DNA of 64,000 bases. It comes from Halichondria panicea. Taxonomy: Eukaryota > Porifera > Demospongiae > Suberitida > Halichondriidae. Positions 1 through 19,700 of this stretch are shown piece after piece. Made by a program: the position numbers and the translations under genes. Where the stretch lies: NCBI RefSeq assembly GCF_963675165.1, contig NC_087385.1:6684912-6748911 (forward strand), read 5' to 3'. Below the pieces are notes generated by a model. The model was not told the origin of the DNA. It made no database searches and worked only from the letters and a program-made list of their open reading frames with translations. How positions within the stretch are numbered: the stretch's first letter is position 1; every line of letters starts with the position of its first letter.

Positions 1-54
1 ATTTCACATTCATTCATAAAGAATTTACAATGAAAATGTACCCTCAGTACTTAC

Positions 55-3000
55 CTAGTACTACTACTGTCCCGCTTGTACCTGAGGTCCCATACTGGTT
101 GGTTACGTTGCATACCCACACGGCCTGGTCGTCCACAGTTACATTTGTGATGAGTAGGTCTCCAGTACTACTGGTTGAGAACCTCTCAGGAGATAGCTCC
201 ACTCTGTCAGCCCTCGACCAGATCACACTACCAGTCGGGAAGTTGAAGTTAGTCAGACATTGTAGAGTAGCGCTGGGATCTCCTGCTAACAGCTGACTAG
301 GAGTGACACGTGAGACAAGTGGGGCACCTGGAGACGTGTTGCATGCATGTAGGATAGTGGCTTAAGTTAGAAGCTGGATATATGTAATTGAAACACTATA
401 GAAATGGCTAGAATAACTGTCATACGATACAAATCCATAAACACATCATTAGATAGCCAAGGGCTACAAAATAAATACATCATTAATTTTATTAATTGTT
501 AAAATACACAATTTTAGTTCAAGTTATGAGTACTCAAAGTTCACTATCAAAACAGTTGAATATCTTTGAACGACAATAACTTGCATACCGTTTGTCCAAT
601 CTCAATAATTTGTTGATTTTCCAAAAGCTTAGGAGGAGCTCTTTCAAATGATATATTTAGCTCTATTTTCATATCGAACCCCATTTTTCACTTTTCCTCC
701 ACCTATAGCTCACGTTTTTTTTTCAAAAATGGCCTCGAAAATGACATTTGATTTTAATATGCCATCTGAAAGAGCTCACTTCAAGCTACCAGAAAATCAT
801 TAAACAGTTGAAATTGGACCATCCAAACCAAAATAATGGCCATCCAAAGATACCACATACACACAATGTCAATTACACTATATTATTTGTACCTTCCACT
901 CTGACAGTTGCTGATTGCTGCACAATCCCGATCCCGTTGTCCACCATGCACTCATAGAGTCCACTGTCCTCTCTGTTCACATTACGCAGCTCCAGTCCAG
1001 AGCTCAGCTTGGTGAAGGTGGAGCCCAGAGTAGGTAGCTCACTCCGTACTCCAAACACGTCAGTTTTGAACCAGGTGGACCAGGGCTGTGGCTGCCCACT
1101 GGAGACACACGGGATGGTAGTGATTGACCCAGGGGACAGGTCAGTATCTGAGGGTGGCTGGGTGAACTGAGGAGGCCCTGGGAGAAAGCAATATCACACA
1201 ACATTACAATAATTATTTTTGAGATACAATCAGTTTCAAGTACATGTTATACAAGAATGTGCATGTACCGTGCAATAGCTATGTCAACAGATCTGAAGTA
1301 CCTAAACCACTTGAATGAACATGCAATACACATCAGTTACATAGATCTTGTACACTTACTTCCAACAAACACTGTTATTCGGACGAAATCAAAGGAATAG
1401 CTTGTGGTGACATTGCACACATATTCCCCAGAGTATTGCTCTTGTGGTCCAGTCACTGTTAGAGTTCCATCCAGTGTAATACTCAAGTTAGGGTCGGTAC
1501 TGGGTGAGAGAGGGGCACCATTGAGGCTCCACACTTGAACCACACTGGGTGGACCAGAGAAACTGCACAGAAGGGAAAATGTAGTACCCACTTGAATGTA
1601 GACAGGACCGTATGTAGCATCAAGTATTTGTGGTCTTTCTGCAGGGAATGATAAATAATTTAAACACATGAGACTACTTCGTAAGTAGGTAGATGGTGAC
1701 TTACCTAGTACAGACAGAGTTCCTTGTGCTAACGATGACCCAAACACATTGGTGGCGTTGCATTGATACACTCCTTCATCCTCTGTAGTCACACTGAGCA
1801 GATGAAGTCTGGTGGCATCTGCAGATATGACTGCTCCATTTGGTAGTCCAGAACCACCTAATCGGGTCCAAGAATAGCTTGGATCTGGGGGACCTTGAGC
1901 CATACACACAAACACCACATCTTGACCAAAGGAGGCCTCTGTATTAGCAGGTGGAGTACTGAACAGGGGAAGCCCTACAAGAACAAGAGTATGCTTCAAT
2001 TCTCAGCAAGGTAATAAGTCACACTACCTTGTACGGTGATGGTGAAATCGTGTCTGATTTGCCCGACAGAGTTGGCAGCCAGGCACACAAACACACCATC
2101 ATCAGCGCGTGTCAATGCACCAAACTGTGGTACTCCATTCTGTACTGGTATCTGTGTTCCATCAGGTCTATGCCAGGTGGTGGTTGGTTTAGGCTCTCCA
2201 ACAGCAGCACACATTGACGTGAGCATAAAGGGCTGGCCCTCAGTGACTACGATATCCTCGGGAGTAGCAGTGAATTGAGGGGGTACTGTGTATGTGTGTG
2301 TGTGTGCACGGTTATAATTGGCTGCGTTTCTATTCACAAGTCAGCGTTTTATCCACGGTAAAGTATGGAAGTTGAAGCCATCGAAGTTATAGCTAAAGGA
2401 ATTACGTACATAAGCCCTCACCATCAACTTCCACTCGTATAGAGACAGTCTCACTGGCAGCATTGGGAAGAACCACAGTGCAAGTGTACACTCCTCCATC
2501 CTCAAACTCTAGAGCCGCTATTGAGAGGAGCAACGTATCAGAGGTCTGTGAAACACTGGTGATAATGATGGAGCCTCTGGTCCATGTGATAGAGCTGAAC
2601 TGAGACCCAGGGGAAACAGAGCACGAGAGGGAGAGACTGTCCCCTTGGTTGAGTCTGAGGGGGTCCGGAGAGCTAGGAGTCACCATCAGGTTAAGCTCAG
2701 AGGGAGGGGCTGAAATGGAAGGGAGTATATTTTAAAAGGGGAACAATTATTGCTAACTTACTTCCAATCGTTAGTCTAGCTGAGGAAGAATTCCTTCCAT
2801 AGGTGTTGACAGCGTGACAGACATAAAACCGCTCATCAGAGGATTGCACATTTCCTACTGTGAGAGTATTTGCTGGAGAGATAGTGAATCTAGAGTTTGA
2901 AGGTATGGGAGAATTGTCCTGATATGTCCAGCTAACATTAGCAGGAGGGTTACTGAGAACAGGACATTCAAATATGGCGGTGGCTCCCAGAGGGATTATC

Positions 3001-3542
3001 ACAGAGGGCAGAGGATGTGCAAACCCAGGGTAACCTGAATAAAGAGTAGACTAAAAACAGCCTTTTCATAATACTTAGTTTGTACCTTGAACAGTGAGTT
3101 GTCCCACAGCACTGTTTGCCAGTATAGTGCCTACAGCATCCACTGCTACACATTGATAGCTCCCATTGTCTTGGTAACTGACTGTGTTGATGCTGTACTC
3201 ACTGCTCCCAGTGGTAGAGTCATAAGTCACAGTGAACCTCCCCCGAGGGTCTGTACCCGAGATGACTTCGTCCTTGAGCCAAACTATGTTAGCTGGAGGA
3301 TTGGGCTCAGATGCAGAGCATCGTAGTGTCGTGGGATAGTTAAACAAGACTAGAGTGGTGGCCGGAGAATCTTTAAACACCAACTGACAGTCAGATCCTA
3401 CAGAACAAATACAATCAGTTCCGCCCACCCACCTCTTTAGAGAAATAACCATGCTGTATGCTAAATAACACACCCACACACACACACACACATACGAACC
3501 TCTATAGAGAAGGGATAGTAATACGACTAGTAGAACTCTCAT
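55..3542 (-). CDS. Ig-domain cell-surface or secreted protein, 5' part (gene continues beyond left edge)
   Basis: Nine exons read on the minus strand: 3500-3542 (start ATG and short hydrophobic signal segment MRVLLVVLLSLLYRG), then 3086-3397, 2762-3034, 2422-2709, 2028-2285, 1705-1974, 1360-1638, 893-1177 and 55-327. Every border has GT/AG sites and every Ig exon is phase 1-1, so each exon is one Ig-like domain (eight seen, 760 codons plus one base). Each shows the usual Cys, W and DxGxYxC pattern, for example DNGSYQC, DSGLYEC and DEGVYQC. The last visible exon ends in a good donor, so more exons lie to the left. No membrane segment or kinase is visible, so whether it is secreted or a receptor is open. 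Ig-only ectodomains commonly act in adhesion or recognition; the function here is inferred only. Confidence 0.85.
564..849 (-). repeat. Intronic imperfect palindrome, copy A
   Basis: About 286 bp in the intron between the Ig exons 893-1177 and 55-327. It starts ctttgaacgacaataactt and ends, as reverse complement, ctttggatggccat. The two arms (about 95 nt each) are imperfect reverse complements, both carrying a gagctctttca core. It lies in the opposite orientation to copies B-E on the plus strand. It looks like a non-autonomous fold-back or MITE-like element. Confidence 0.75.
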
Positions 3543-4001
3543 CTTTTATTAAGTAGGACAAGTAGTGATTGACATGAAGTACTATACTGTAGGCTAGCGG
3601 CTAACGTACATACAAACGAGACCAGACACACCCCCTTTCAAGAGCTTACCAAATTCATAGTTAGCTCAAAGTGGAATAACAAGATGTGGGATACCCAATG
3701 AATAAGCCATAAATCATTCAGTGGGTCTACACATGATTATCTAGATGCACTCACCCTCTAGCTAGCTCTTGATCTGCACACACAAGCTCCAGTACCTCTC
3801 CATGCTTCAGCTCACTCCACCCATTTACTATCAGTTGCATTTGTGCAGCTTCTGCATGGTTTCCCTCTCATAACACTTTTCTACAATAAATTATATTTAC
3901 TCTTGTTAATAACAAATACCAAATAACAATGGGAGAGAGGTACATGAACAATAAATAATCATAGCCTAGGTTTGTTCACAGTTTTAGTTCAACGAGACTT
4001 C
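3543..4001. other. Intergenic gap between the Ig gene start and the first alpha-tubulin gene end
   Basis: 459 bp upstream of the Ig gene and downstream of tubulin gene 1. No further gene, repeat or clear core promoter was recognised. It must hold the Ig gene promoter and the tubulin 3' UTR. Confidence 0.5.
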
Positions 4002-5499
<1,498 letters not shown>

Positions 5500-5600
5500 T
5501 GTTGTTTGTTCTTTGTTTTGTACTAAAAAGCAGTTTCAAAAGGGTGACGGCAACGAAGTCAACTCTTCTGTATTTTGAATAAAATAGCTATACAGCATTT

Positions 5601-5631
5601 CCTTTATATAGTGACAAGGTTACCATGGAAC
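5601..5631 (-). promoter_or_regulatory. Core promoter of alpha-tubulin gene 1: TATA box plus X-box-like site
   Basis: On the minus strand TATATAAAGG lies at 5601-5610, about 100 bp before the ATG. On the far side, 5619-5631 reads gttaccatggaac, close to the RFX X-box consensus (GTTRCC-AT-GGYAAC). RFX factors regulate ciliary genes in animals; use here is inferred from sequence and spacing. Confidence 0.55.
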
Positions 5632-5963
5632 TTTTAATTCATTGCAGGTGATTTTTCTCCCTCAGAGCTTCTTGTGAAGTATTGCGCATGTGCTAAGCTA
5701 GCTTCGAGACAAAACCGCTCATCAATATGTCATGCTGTCTGGCTCGAGGCTAGATCTAGTGGCAGGTTTCAAAAAAGAATCGTCATGGTGACTCCCAGGG
5801 CTCTGTGCGCATGCGCCAAAGGACACGCACAGCATGCAGTAACCAGGGAGTGTGCACATCATAACATTTTAATTAAAAGAAAGTGAATGACATGGGGTGT
5901 AGTGGGAGTATAAATAAACAATAAAACAGCATTATTTTAATACTACTGAAATATATGAAGTCT

Positions 5964-7577
5964 TTAAAACTCTTCCTCTGTCTCGTCTTCTCCTTCAGCA
6001 GCAATAGAAGTGTCCATTCCCACCTCTTCGTAATCTTTCTCAAGAGCAGCAAGATCTTCACGAGCCTCTGAGAACTCTCCCTCTTCCATACCCTCTCCAA
6101 CATACCAGTGGACAAAGGCACGCTTGGCATACATCAGATCAAACTTGTGGTCAAGACGAGCCCACGCCTCGGCAATAGCAGTGTTATTTGACATCATGCA
6201 AACAGAGCGTTGAACTTTGGCAAGATCTCCACCAGGAACAGCAGTGGGAGGCTGGTGGTTTATACCAATCTTGAAACCTGTGGGACACCAATCAACAAAT
6301 TGTATGGTACGCTTTGTCTTGATGGCAGCAATAGCTGAGTTTGCATCCTTGGGGGTAACATCTCCTCTGTATAGTAAACAGCAGGCCATGTACTTCCCCT
6401 GACGAGGGTCACATTTTACCATTTGATTGACTGGTTCAAAGCAAGCGTTAGTGAGTTCGGAAACGCTGAGTTTCTCATTGTGGGCCTTCTCTGGAGAGAT
6501 AATCGGAGCATACGTCACCAACGGGAAGTGGATTCGAGGATATGGTACCAAATTGGTCAAAAAATCAGCAAGATCAACATTGAGAACCCCCCCAAATCGT
6601 AGAGAGGCAGTCACAGAAGAAACGACCTGGCTTACAAGTCGATTGAGATTTGAATAACTAGGGCGCTCAATGTCAAGGCTTTTCTTACAGATGGCATAGA
6701 TTGCCTCATTGTCAATCACAAACGCACAGTCAGAATGGTCCAAATCAAAATGAGTTGCAAGCACAGAGTTGTATGGCTCAACAACTGCCGTACTAATGTT
6801 GGGAGATGGGTAGACTACAAATTCAAGTTTGCATTTTTTACCATAATCAACTGAAAGCCGTTCCATCAATAGAGAAGCAAATCCAGAGCCAGTGCCACCA
6901 CCCAGAGAATGGAAGAGAAGAAATCCTTGGAGGCCTGTACATTGATCAACGACTTTTCGAAGTGCATCAGACACCTTGTCAATAACCTGCTTTCCAACGC
7001 TGTAGTGACCACGAGCAAAGTTATTTGCAGCATCTTCCTTGTGTGTAATCATGTGGTCAGGATGAAATAGTGATCGGTATCGTCCAGTTTTGATCTCATC
7101 TGTATAGTGTATAGATATATAGTATTGTAAATTAGCTAATATAATTATAATTATATTGACATTTTTCATTACGATCACAATGTGGCACTCGGAAATTTGT
7201 ATATAGCCGACTTACCAATCACTGTTGGTTCCAGATCAACAAATATTGCTCGTGGGACATACTTCTCAGATCCAGTATCACTGAAGAAAGTGTCAAAGGA
7301 CTCAGTGTCGAAGGATCCATCGGTACTGGGCACTTTCGAATCAGACACAACACTACCATCGGGTTCAATTCCATGTTCTAGGCAGAACAGTTCCCAACAG
7401 GAGTTACCGATTTGACACCCGGCTTGTCCAATGTGAATAGAAACACACTCACGCTGTTAAGGAAAATCAATGTGAAGTTGACACAATTCATTTGGCTAGT
7501 TTCTAAACTAGCAGCTGCAGTGCAAACCTGATAAAGAAATTATTCACAAATTACAAATTACACCCATAACTCACCAT
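5964..7577 (-). CDS. Divergent alpha-tubulin, gene 2 of the cluster (458 aa)
   Basis: Exons: ATG at 7575-7577, 7216-7453, and 5964-7099 (TAA 5964-5966); 459 codons including stop. It has the same one-codon first exon as its neighbours, but the protein is clearly diverged. The K40 loop is replaced by a longer segment with five extra residues, many substitutions run through the core (for example [14 protein letters not shown]), and the tail ends TEEEF, with Phe instead of Tyr. The GGGTGSG loop and alpha signature regions are intact, so it is probably a functional, specialised isotype rather than a pseudogene. It shows little sign of the sequence homogenisation seen among genes 1, 3, 4 and 5. 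Confidence 0.93.
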
Positions 7578-7706
7578 CTTTTTGAGTTGCTGATTTTATC
7601 CAGAAAAGTTTCAGTAGCAAAAGTATATGTTCAGCTCAGCAGTGATGCAGCAACGGACAACCACTTACAAGCTATCTGCAAGATATCGTACTTGGGACAT
7701 GCGCAT

Positions 7707-7714
7707 CTTTATAG
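7707..7714 (-). promoter_or_regulatory. TATA box of alpha-tubulin gene 2
   Basis: CTATAAAG on the minus strand about 130 bp before the ATG. No X-box-like site was found next to it, unlike genes 1, 3 and 4. Confidence 0.45.
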
Positions 7715-7967
7715 CGGATCTTTGAAGGCGACTCAGCATTCTATTACATCACTACACAGGAGTATTTATAGACACAATTTAAAAAATGCAAATTTTTTGT
7801 GGGCAGGGCTGCAACGGAATGCGCAGGCGCAGTAGAACATAAATTCTGTACACACTGATGAGTCATGTAAGAAACAATTAATGAACAGCAAGCTAGCTAG
7901 CTACCTCTATCTATACACAATACATTTTTTTCTTTCTTTCTCAGGTTCACTTGTCTTTGTAGAGTTC

Positions 7968-9557
<1,590 letters not shown>

Positions 9558-9647
9558 TTTGACTAGTGATTATTACTCTGAGAGAGGACACTTATAATGT
9601 ATGTCTTCTTGCAAGCAAAAATAATGTTTGCAAAAGTAATTGTAACA

Positions 9648-9734
9648 CCTTTTATTTGCTTGTGTGTTTCTAAGGGGAGCCATGGCAATAAGAATTCTCT
9701 CACCAATCAACGCATTATAAAGGCGTGATGTCAC
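9648..9734 (-). promoter_or_regulatory. Promoter block of alpha-tubulin gene 3 (TATA-like, X-box-like, CCAAT, CRE-like)
   Basis: An ATAAAAGG-like box lies at 9648-9656, about 95 bp before the ATG. An X-box-like site, ggagccatggcaat, lies at 9676-9689. A CCAAT motif follows near 9702 and tgatgtca at 9726-9733. The same order, except the CCAAT box, recurs upstream of gene 4, so the promoter was copied with the gene. Confidence 0.5.
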
Positions 9735-9909
9735 ATTGCAGCAATTAACAGCGTGTTCCGGCGCAATGTCGACATATGAATATCCTTTACTCTGCATGGG
9801 GGCGAAACTGCACAAACACCAACTATAATTAAATTTTTGCGCTTTGTACACAAGTCAAAAAATTAATATACTGCATAAAATGTCCTTCAGTTTGAGTAGC
9901 TACCATGTC

Positions 9910-11567
<1,658 letters not shown>

Positions 11568-11675
11568 TTTGAATCTTCAGGGGTATGGGTTAGCAGCTAG
11601 AAAATTGCTCAAAGGATGACACCTGTAATGTATGTCTTCTTGCAAGCAAAATAAAGTGTTGGGGCAGTTACAACA

Positions 11676-11736
11676 CCTTTTTATAGTTTCTGCTAGAGGG
11701 AACCATAGCAATTAGAATGTGCTAATTGTGATGTCA
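11676..11736 (-). promoter_or_regulatory. Promoter block of alpha-tubulin gene 4
   Basis: CTATAAAAAGG at 11676-11686 on the minus strand, about 112 bp before the ATG. An X-box-like gggaaccatagcaat lies at 11698-11712 and a CRE-like tgatgtca at 11729-11736. Order and spacing match gene 3. Confidence 0.5.
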
Positions 11737-11925
11737 CATTGCAGCATTTTTCAGTGTATTCATCCACAACATCATCGTATGAATAATCCGTCTTATAAAT
11801 TAATGGGCGAAACTTCCCAACAAACAAACAAGTTTTACATTCTTAGCACTGTGTATTAGTTATAAATAGCTAAGCTAAAATAAAAAAACTCTGCTATGCA
11901 TAAAATGTTCTTCAAGAAACTGTTT

Positions 11926-13479
<1,554 letters not shown>

Positions 13480-13789
13480 TTTGAAGATATTTTCAAATGA
13501 GAAAATCTAAGCTCTTGAACGACACGGTAATGTGAAGATCCTCCAGTGAGCAAAATGAATGGGGCGAGACGCACCACTGTTTTTGTTGTGTTTTGAGGGG
13601 CGTTTATGTCGCTGACCAATCAGATTTCAAGGAAGATTGTTAGTTGCGCATGTGCTGTAAATCGACTAGACACCATTACGCCCCCCCCACACGGCAAAAC
13701 TTGGGGGTGTGTCTCTACTTGACCTCATTTTATACCCACAAGTGGTTTGTTGACAGCTAGCTAGTGGTTTTTGGAAGTTCCCACAAGAG
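13480..13789. promoter_or_regulatory. Divergent promoter region between alpha-tubulin 5 and the Ig/FN3 receptor
   Basis: 310 bp between two start codons pointing away from each other. It holds a CCAAT motif near 13614 and a short C-run near 13681. No TATA box was recognised. A shared bidirectional promoter is possible but not shown. Confidence 0.45.
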
Positions 13790-16700
13790 ATGGGAATGCA
13801 TGCTGTCTTGTGGTGCTGTGCATCTGTCTTGCTGATTTCCTGCTGCATAAAGAGCACCCAGGGCCAAATAGGTGAGCCCCACAAAGTAGACTACTGAGTC
13901 GCTGCATTATTACATAACCTCTCCTCCTATAGTGTTTACTAGAATACCAGTTAATACTGTCGTTGCTGAGGGAGCTGCAGCACGCTTCGATTGTGGTTTC
14001 TCCGCTTCCGTTCCAGTTGCCATAAGTTGGCGTAGAGATGGCATCGTTTTAACTCCATCAAGTAAATACACGTTCCTTCTGAACAACAGTCTAGTAATCG
14101 ACCCTACCGAGATGGGAGATGATGTGTCTTACTCCTGTGTTATCATTAACCAGCTCACTGGAGAGTCTGTGCAACAAAGTGCAACACTTAGTTTTGCAGG
14201 TATATTAAATAATAAATCTCCACAAGCTTACTATCCGATTCTCACCCTCACAGAGTTCCTGGATGCCTTTGTTACCACTCCTGCAAGCCAAACCGTCAAT
14301 CAAGGCGGAGTAGGCAGTTTTTTCTGTGTAAACGCAGGCAGCTTACCACCAGCCACAATCATCTGGCAAGTTAATGGTCAAACTCTCACTCCTTCATCAC
14401 GGATCTTCATTACCTCGTCCACTCTCGATCATCTGACCCCTCCTCGTACGTCTAGCACGCTCTATGTCACTGGAGCACAATCAGCTGATGAAGGAAGCTA
14501 CACCTGCACTGCTACTAACGACGTTCTACCCGGAGCTACAGCGGTCACTCCAGCAGCGTCTTTAACTATCACACGTAAACATCTCATTATAATCCATGGC
14601 CATGCATTGACACTGCAGGCAATTCTCTCCCTCCTTTCTTGTACACTGCCCCCCTCTCTTTATAAGCTTGTAATAGCGAAACTTTTCTATTGATATAAAA
14701 CACTTGTTTGGTTTTGCTACAGCCACCCCCAGAGCACCTGTGATCACACTCAACCCAGTGGACACAATCCTGGCCTCAGCTGGTCAGTCTGCAACTCTCT
14801 CCTGCTCAGCTACTGGGGAACCCCCTCCCATGTACACCTGGACTAGGAACGGGGTACCAGTGTTCCAGTCTTCTAATGTTGCTATTGAGACCACCTTGAG
14901 CGGGTCCAACCTAGTGCTACTGAGTGTGCAGAGTCAACATGTGGGCACTTACAGCTGCATCGCAATGAACTCAGAGTCGACTGTCGTTAGTGGCAATGCT
15001 ACCTTGGAGATTGCCGGTAAATTTGCCTAGATTTCCCAATGACACTCTCCACGTTTGTTTGTCTTCTTACAGTAATTTCGACCACCTTTGAGCTACAACC
15101 ATCGGACACAGTAGCTGTGATAGGTACCTCCACTATACTCGATTGCTCCCCGCCCACTAGTGTACCACCCGCTAATATCAGCTGGTGGAAGGCCTTCACT
15201 CCCATCGTCATCACTGGCCCTAGGTTGGTTAGAATGCTCGTGTCAGCATAATTATTATTATTCATAAGCACTGTGTGTATTCATAAACCCTCCCTCATAT
15301 AATTATGGGATACATTCATTCATTCGTTCAGGTACCAGGTTCTATCCAACGATAGCCTGTTCATAGCAGATGTGGTGTGGACTGATCAGGGACTGTATCA
15401 CTGTGCTGCAACCAATCCCATCACTGGAGTCACACGTACCAGCACACCTGCACAGCTGACTGCAATAGGTACGCCCGCCCTCTAGAACCTATTATTATTA
15501 TTGAGTGTACTTGTTTCCCCAGAGCTTTCCCTCATCGCACAATAGAGTATTAATTTGTAGTTACAAGAAAAACTGTTGGTCAATCAGTACATTAATTCTC
15601 TCATGCACAGGTGTTCCGGTGGTGACCCCTGAGGCTATAACAGTTGAGGAGGGACAGTCGGTAACCTTCACCTGTACTGCAGAAGGAGATCCGGCCCCTC
15701 AAATCACATGGTACAGGGGAGCCAATCAGATCACGGACGCTTTGTTGCCACGGGTGATACTGACAGAGAATTCTCTCACCATCAGCAGTATCAGTTTGAG
15801 TGATGAGGACTACTACACGTGTCGAGCCTTGTTTGGTGACGGGGAGACCACTCAGAGCAAAGCTATCCTTGACGTGTCTTGTAAGTGAGCACTATGGGTA
15901 CTATCCCCCAATCTCTCTGCCTTGTTACAATCACTGTATTTGTCATCTTCTGTGCGTGTATGTGGTGTCTTTGGACGGCCATAATTTTGGTTTAGATGGT
16001 CCAATTTCAACTGTTTAATGATTTTCTGGTAGCTCAAAGTGAGCTTTTTCAGATAGCATATTAATATCAAAGGTCATTTTCGACAAAAAAGCGTGGGCTA
16101 TAGGTGGGGAAAAAGTGCAAAATAGGGTCCGATAAAAAAAATTGAACTGCACATATCATCTGAAAGAGCGCATTCTAAGCTTTCGGAAAATCAAAAAATT
16201 ATTGAGATTGGACGAACGGTATGCAAGTTATACTCGTTCAAAGAGTTGTAATCCAACCTTGGCGATATAGACAAATTGAGTGATTACTGTATTTCGTATT
16301 TCTTGATGCAGCTGCTCCTATATTCCTGGATCTATCGATTAGTGTTACCGTGGTTACCCCAACGTCTGTTGTGCTCCCTTGCCAAGTGTTCCCTGATCCA
16401 ACCATCTCATTCTCGTGGAGTTTCTCTGGAGAGGCAGTTGTCCTCACTAGCTCGGGGAACTACAGACTGTTGGAGAATGGGAGCCTCTGGATCATAGATG
16501 TGAGCAGTGATGATGCCGGAGCCTACACCTGTGTTGCCATGAACAATATGGGCAGGGCAGAGGGAACAGTGAGTCTGGAAGTGCAAGGTAATCAGATTTT
16601 ACTATGTATAGTAATACATAACCTTTTTGCTGTACCTATATTGAGCCTTATTTGTTTGCAGCCATAGCATTTCTGTTGTTTCAGGAATGTACATGTAACT

Positions 16701-19700
16701 GATCCTATTATTAAACGCTGGATAATTTTGACACTTCAATTATTATATTATTGTATTGAGAGAGCAATTTGACAGTGAGTGTCCTCCCCCTCCTTCCCCG
16801 CTACAGTTCCACCGATGATAGCGGCTGTTGATCGTTTTGTCAATGTCACGATCGGCTCCACTGCAACACTCAGCTGTACTGCATCAGGCAACCCAGTGCC
16901 CGGGCTCAGCTGGTCACGTGACGGACAGCAGCTGACAACTAGCGGCCGATATCTCATCTCATCTGATCAGAGAATGCTGAGTCTACTGAATGCCCAGATG
17001 GAGGACGAGGGAGTGTACGTGTGTGGAGCCTCCAGTGCAGTGGGCAGTGCATCTGATGTGGTTACCTTGGACGTTCAAGGTGAGAGGAAATCTATACTCT
17101 AGGATGCAGACCACCTCCAACTAATCATGTTGTTCTCTTAATCATTTGCTGCTTCTGTTGCAACTATGGTTATTATCAGCTTCACTAATTTCAGCCTGTT
17201 TATTCTATAGCTATAGATCTAGTATTGAACTTATAACCATCTACAGTATTATTCCAGGATGCATGCCATAAGTTAATACCTGACTACTGCCCTCACTCCC
17301 CATGCAGCTGTCCCAGTGGTCCAAGTGTCTCCTCCCACTCAAGAGTTGCTGGCTGGCTCCATGGCTACCTTCTCGTGCTCTGTGTCAGCTGGTGACCCTC
17401 CTCCCAGTGTACGGTGGCTCAATGCACAGTCTGTCAATGTCATCAACTCCAACAACCCAAGAATACAGGTACCAAAACATCATTGTTAGTACTCAGTGTA
17501 GCTAATAAGCTAGGATTGGCCAGCAACTTCAGTGTTTATGTATAACCTTTTGTATACATGTACTCTATGATTCGTTTAACATTCCACTGATAAATTTCTC
17601 CTTTTACTTACAAAAGGTTGTAATGGTATTTGTACAATCCTTGTTGTGTGATTGTTATAATTATTATACAGGTGCTAGGGGACCTCAGCCTGGTCATATC
17701 TGATGTCCAGCTGGAGGACGCACAGCAGTATGTGTGTGAGGCCAGCAATGCTCTCGGCTCTGATATTGACTTGGCGCTGCTCACTGTTTTGGGTAAGCTA
17801 CCAGTGTTACAATGTAGACTGGCCCACCAGACTAACAGCCTCTATTAGTGGAGAGTGACCCACCAGACTATTGACTGATACAAATCTCTGCCTTACAGCT
17901 GCTCCAAGTGTGTCTATTTCCCCATCGATTACGTCCATCCAAGGAGACCCCCTGACTCTCAACTGCAATTCGATTGGCTGGCCTACACCAGCTGTTGTGT
18001 GGTCTAAAGATGCGGAGGAGTTGAGTTTGGATGCTAGGGTCCGAGTAACCAGCGATGGACAGTTGACCTTCTCCAGTGTTGTGGCTAGTGACTCTGGAAG
18101 GTACACCTGCACAGCCAGCAATGAGCTCGGCATGGAAGCTGCTTCCACTGTTCTCTCTGTGCAAGGTATGTCAGGCTCTAACTTTGAAAGGTTGATTCTT
18201 TGCTTTATTGCACTAGCTATAGCTCATTATATTAAACCCCGAGCTAGCTAGCTACAAAGCTATATACGGTAATTCAACTTGATAGCATTTTCAACTTGAG
18301 AGGGATTGTCCGGATATTTAGAACTATAAAAGATATTGTTGTAAGTCCATATTCTTATTCCTTGTACAGTTCGTCCAACCATCTTACCAACGCCTGCAAT
18401 GGTCGTATTTAATCAAGGAGACACTGTCATCTTGGAATGCGTTTCCATGGGGATTCCTCAGCCGGCAGTGTCCTGGTTCCAAGACTCTGTTCCAGTTCCA
18501 ACTCCAGACAATGTCCGTATATCTCAGGCTGAGGATGACAGTCTGGTGATCAACGGCGTGATCAAAAGCGATGAGGGGCAGTATATCTGTCAGGCTAGCA
18601 ACTCTGCCGGCACTGTATCTGCAGCCATCACTCTGGTGGTCAATGGTGGGTCTACTTACATGTAGTACTCTCTGTACTTGTGTAAGGAGGTGATGGTAGA
18701 ACTATTCTCCTAGTGTCTCAGCTTTGAAATATTGTGCATATACCCCAATGTACAATTAGTATAGGCCACTTCCTCATCTGATCTACATACACAAGAACAT
18801 GTACCAGTGTGTTAAGAGAACTCACTCCCTTCCCTACACAGTGTCTCCCACTGTAACAGCACTCGAGCGTTTCGTAACGGCAGTAGAGGGGAGTGTGGTC
18901 ACGCTGGCATGCACAGCCACGGGAGACCCGTTCCCAATCCTCACCTGGACCAGGAATGGAATGGAGATTAATGGAATGGACGGACAGTTTGCACTGGAAT
19001 CAGATGGAGCAGTGCTCGTAGTGCAGAGTGTGGGGGTGGAGGATGAGGGGGCGTTCCAGTGCCATGCCTCCAACGTTGCAGGAACAGCTGTGGACACTGT
19101 CAACCTCAATGTCATAGGTAGTGCCCTGGGTTAACACACAATACATGTACGTGCACACAGCCCCATCTTCATCACTGTCCCCCATTCTCCACCCTCTTTA
19201 TAAGTAGCCTGTAGACAACAGGTACTAACTAACTTCATGATATATATCCCTTCGTACAGTTCCGCCCACCTTCACCCCCCCGCTCATGAACAGCAGTGTA
19301 GTGGAGGGCTCCACCCACTCCCTCACATGCCTGGCCGATGGAGACCCCCCTCCCCTCATCGTGTGGTCACGTGACATGCAGGTCCTATCAACTGATGGCA
19401 CTCTAACATTTGCAGCTGTATCTCGTGAGGATTCGGGTACTTACCGTTGTACAGCCAGCAACACAGCTGGAGTTAACACACAAGACGTCTACTTGGACGT
19501 TCTCTGTAAGTTAGTCGTTTGTGCTAACAAATTTAACTAATTGATAATTTCTTCTTTTGTAGATGAGCCAGAAATTGTTCAGTTGACGAGCTCGCTGTCT
19601 GTACATGTGAATGGCGATATTCAGTTGTTGTGTGTAACCAATGGCAACCCTCCTCCTGCTATCAGTTGGTTGCTGAATGGAGCTCTCATTTCCACGGCTA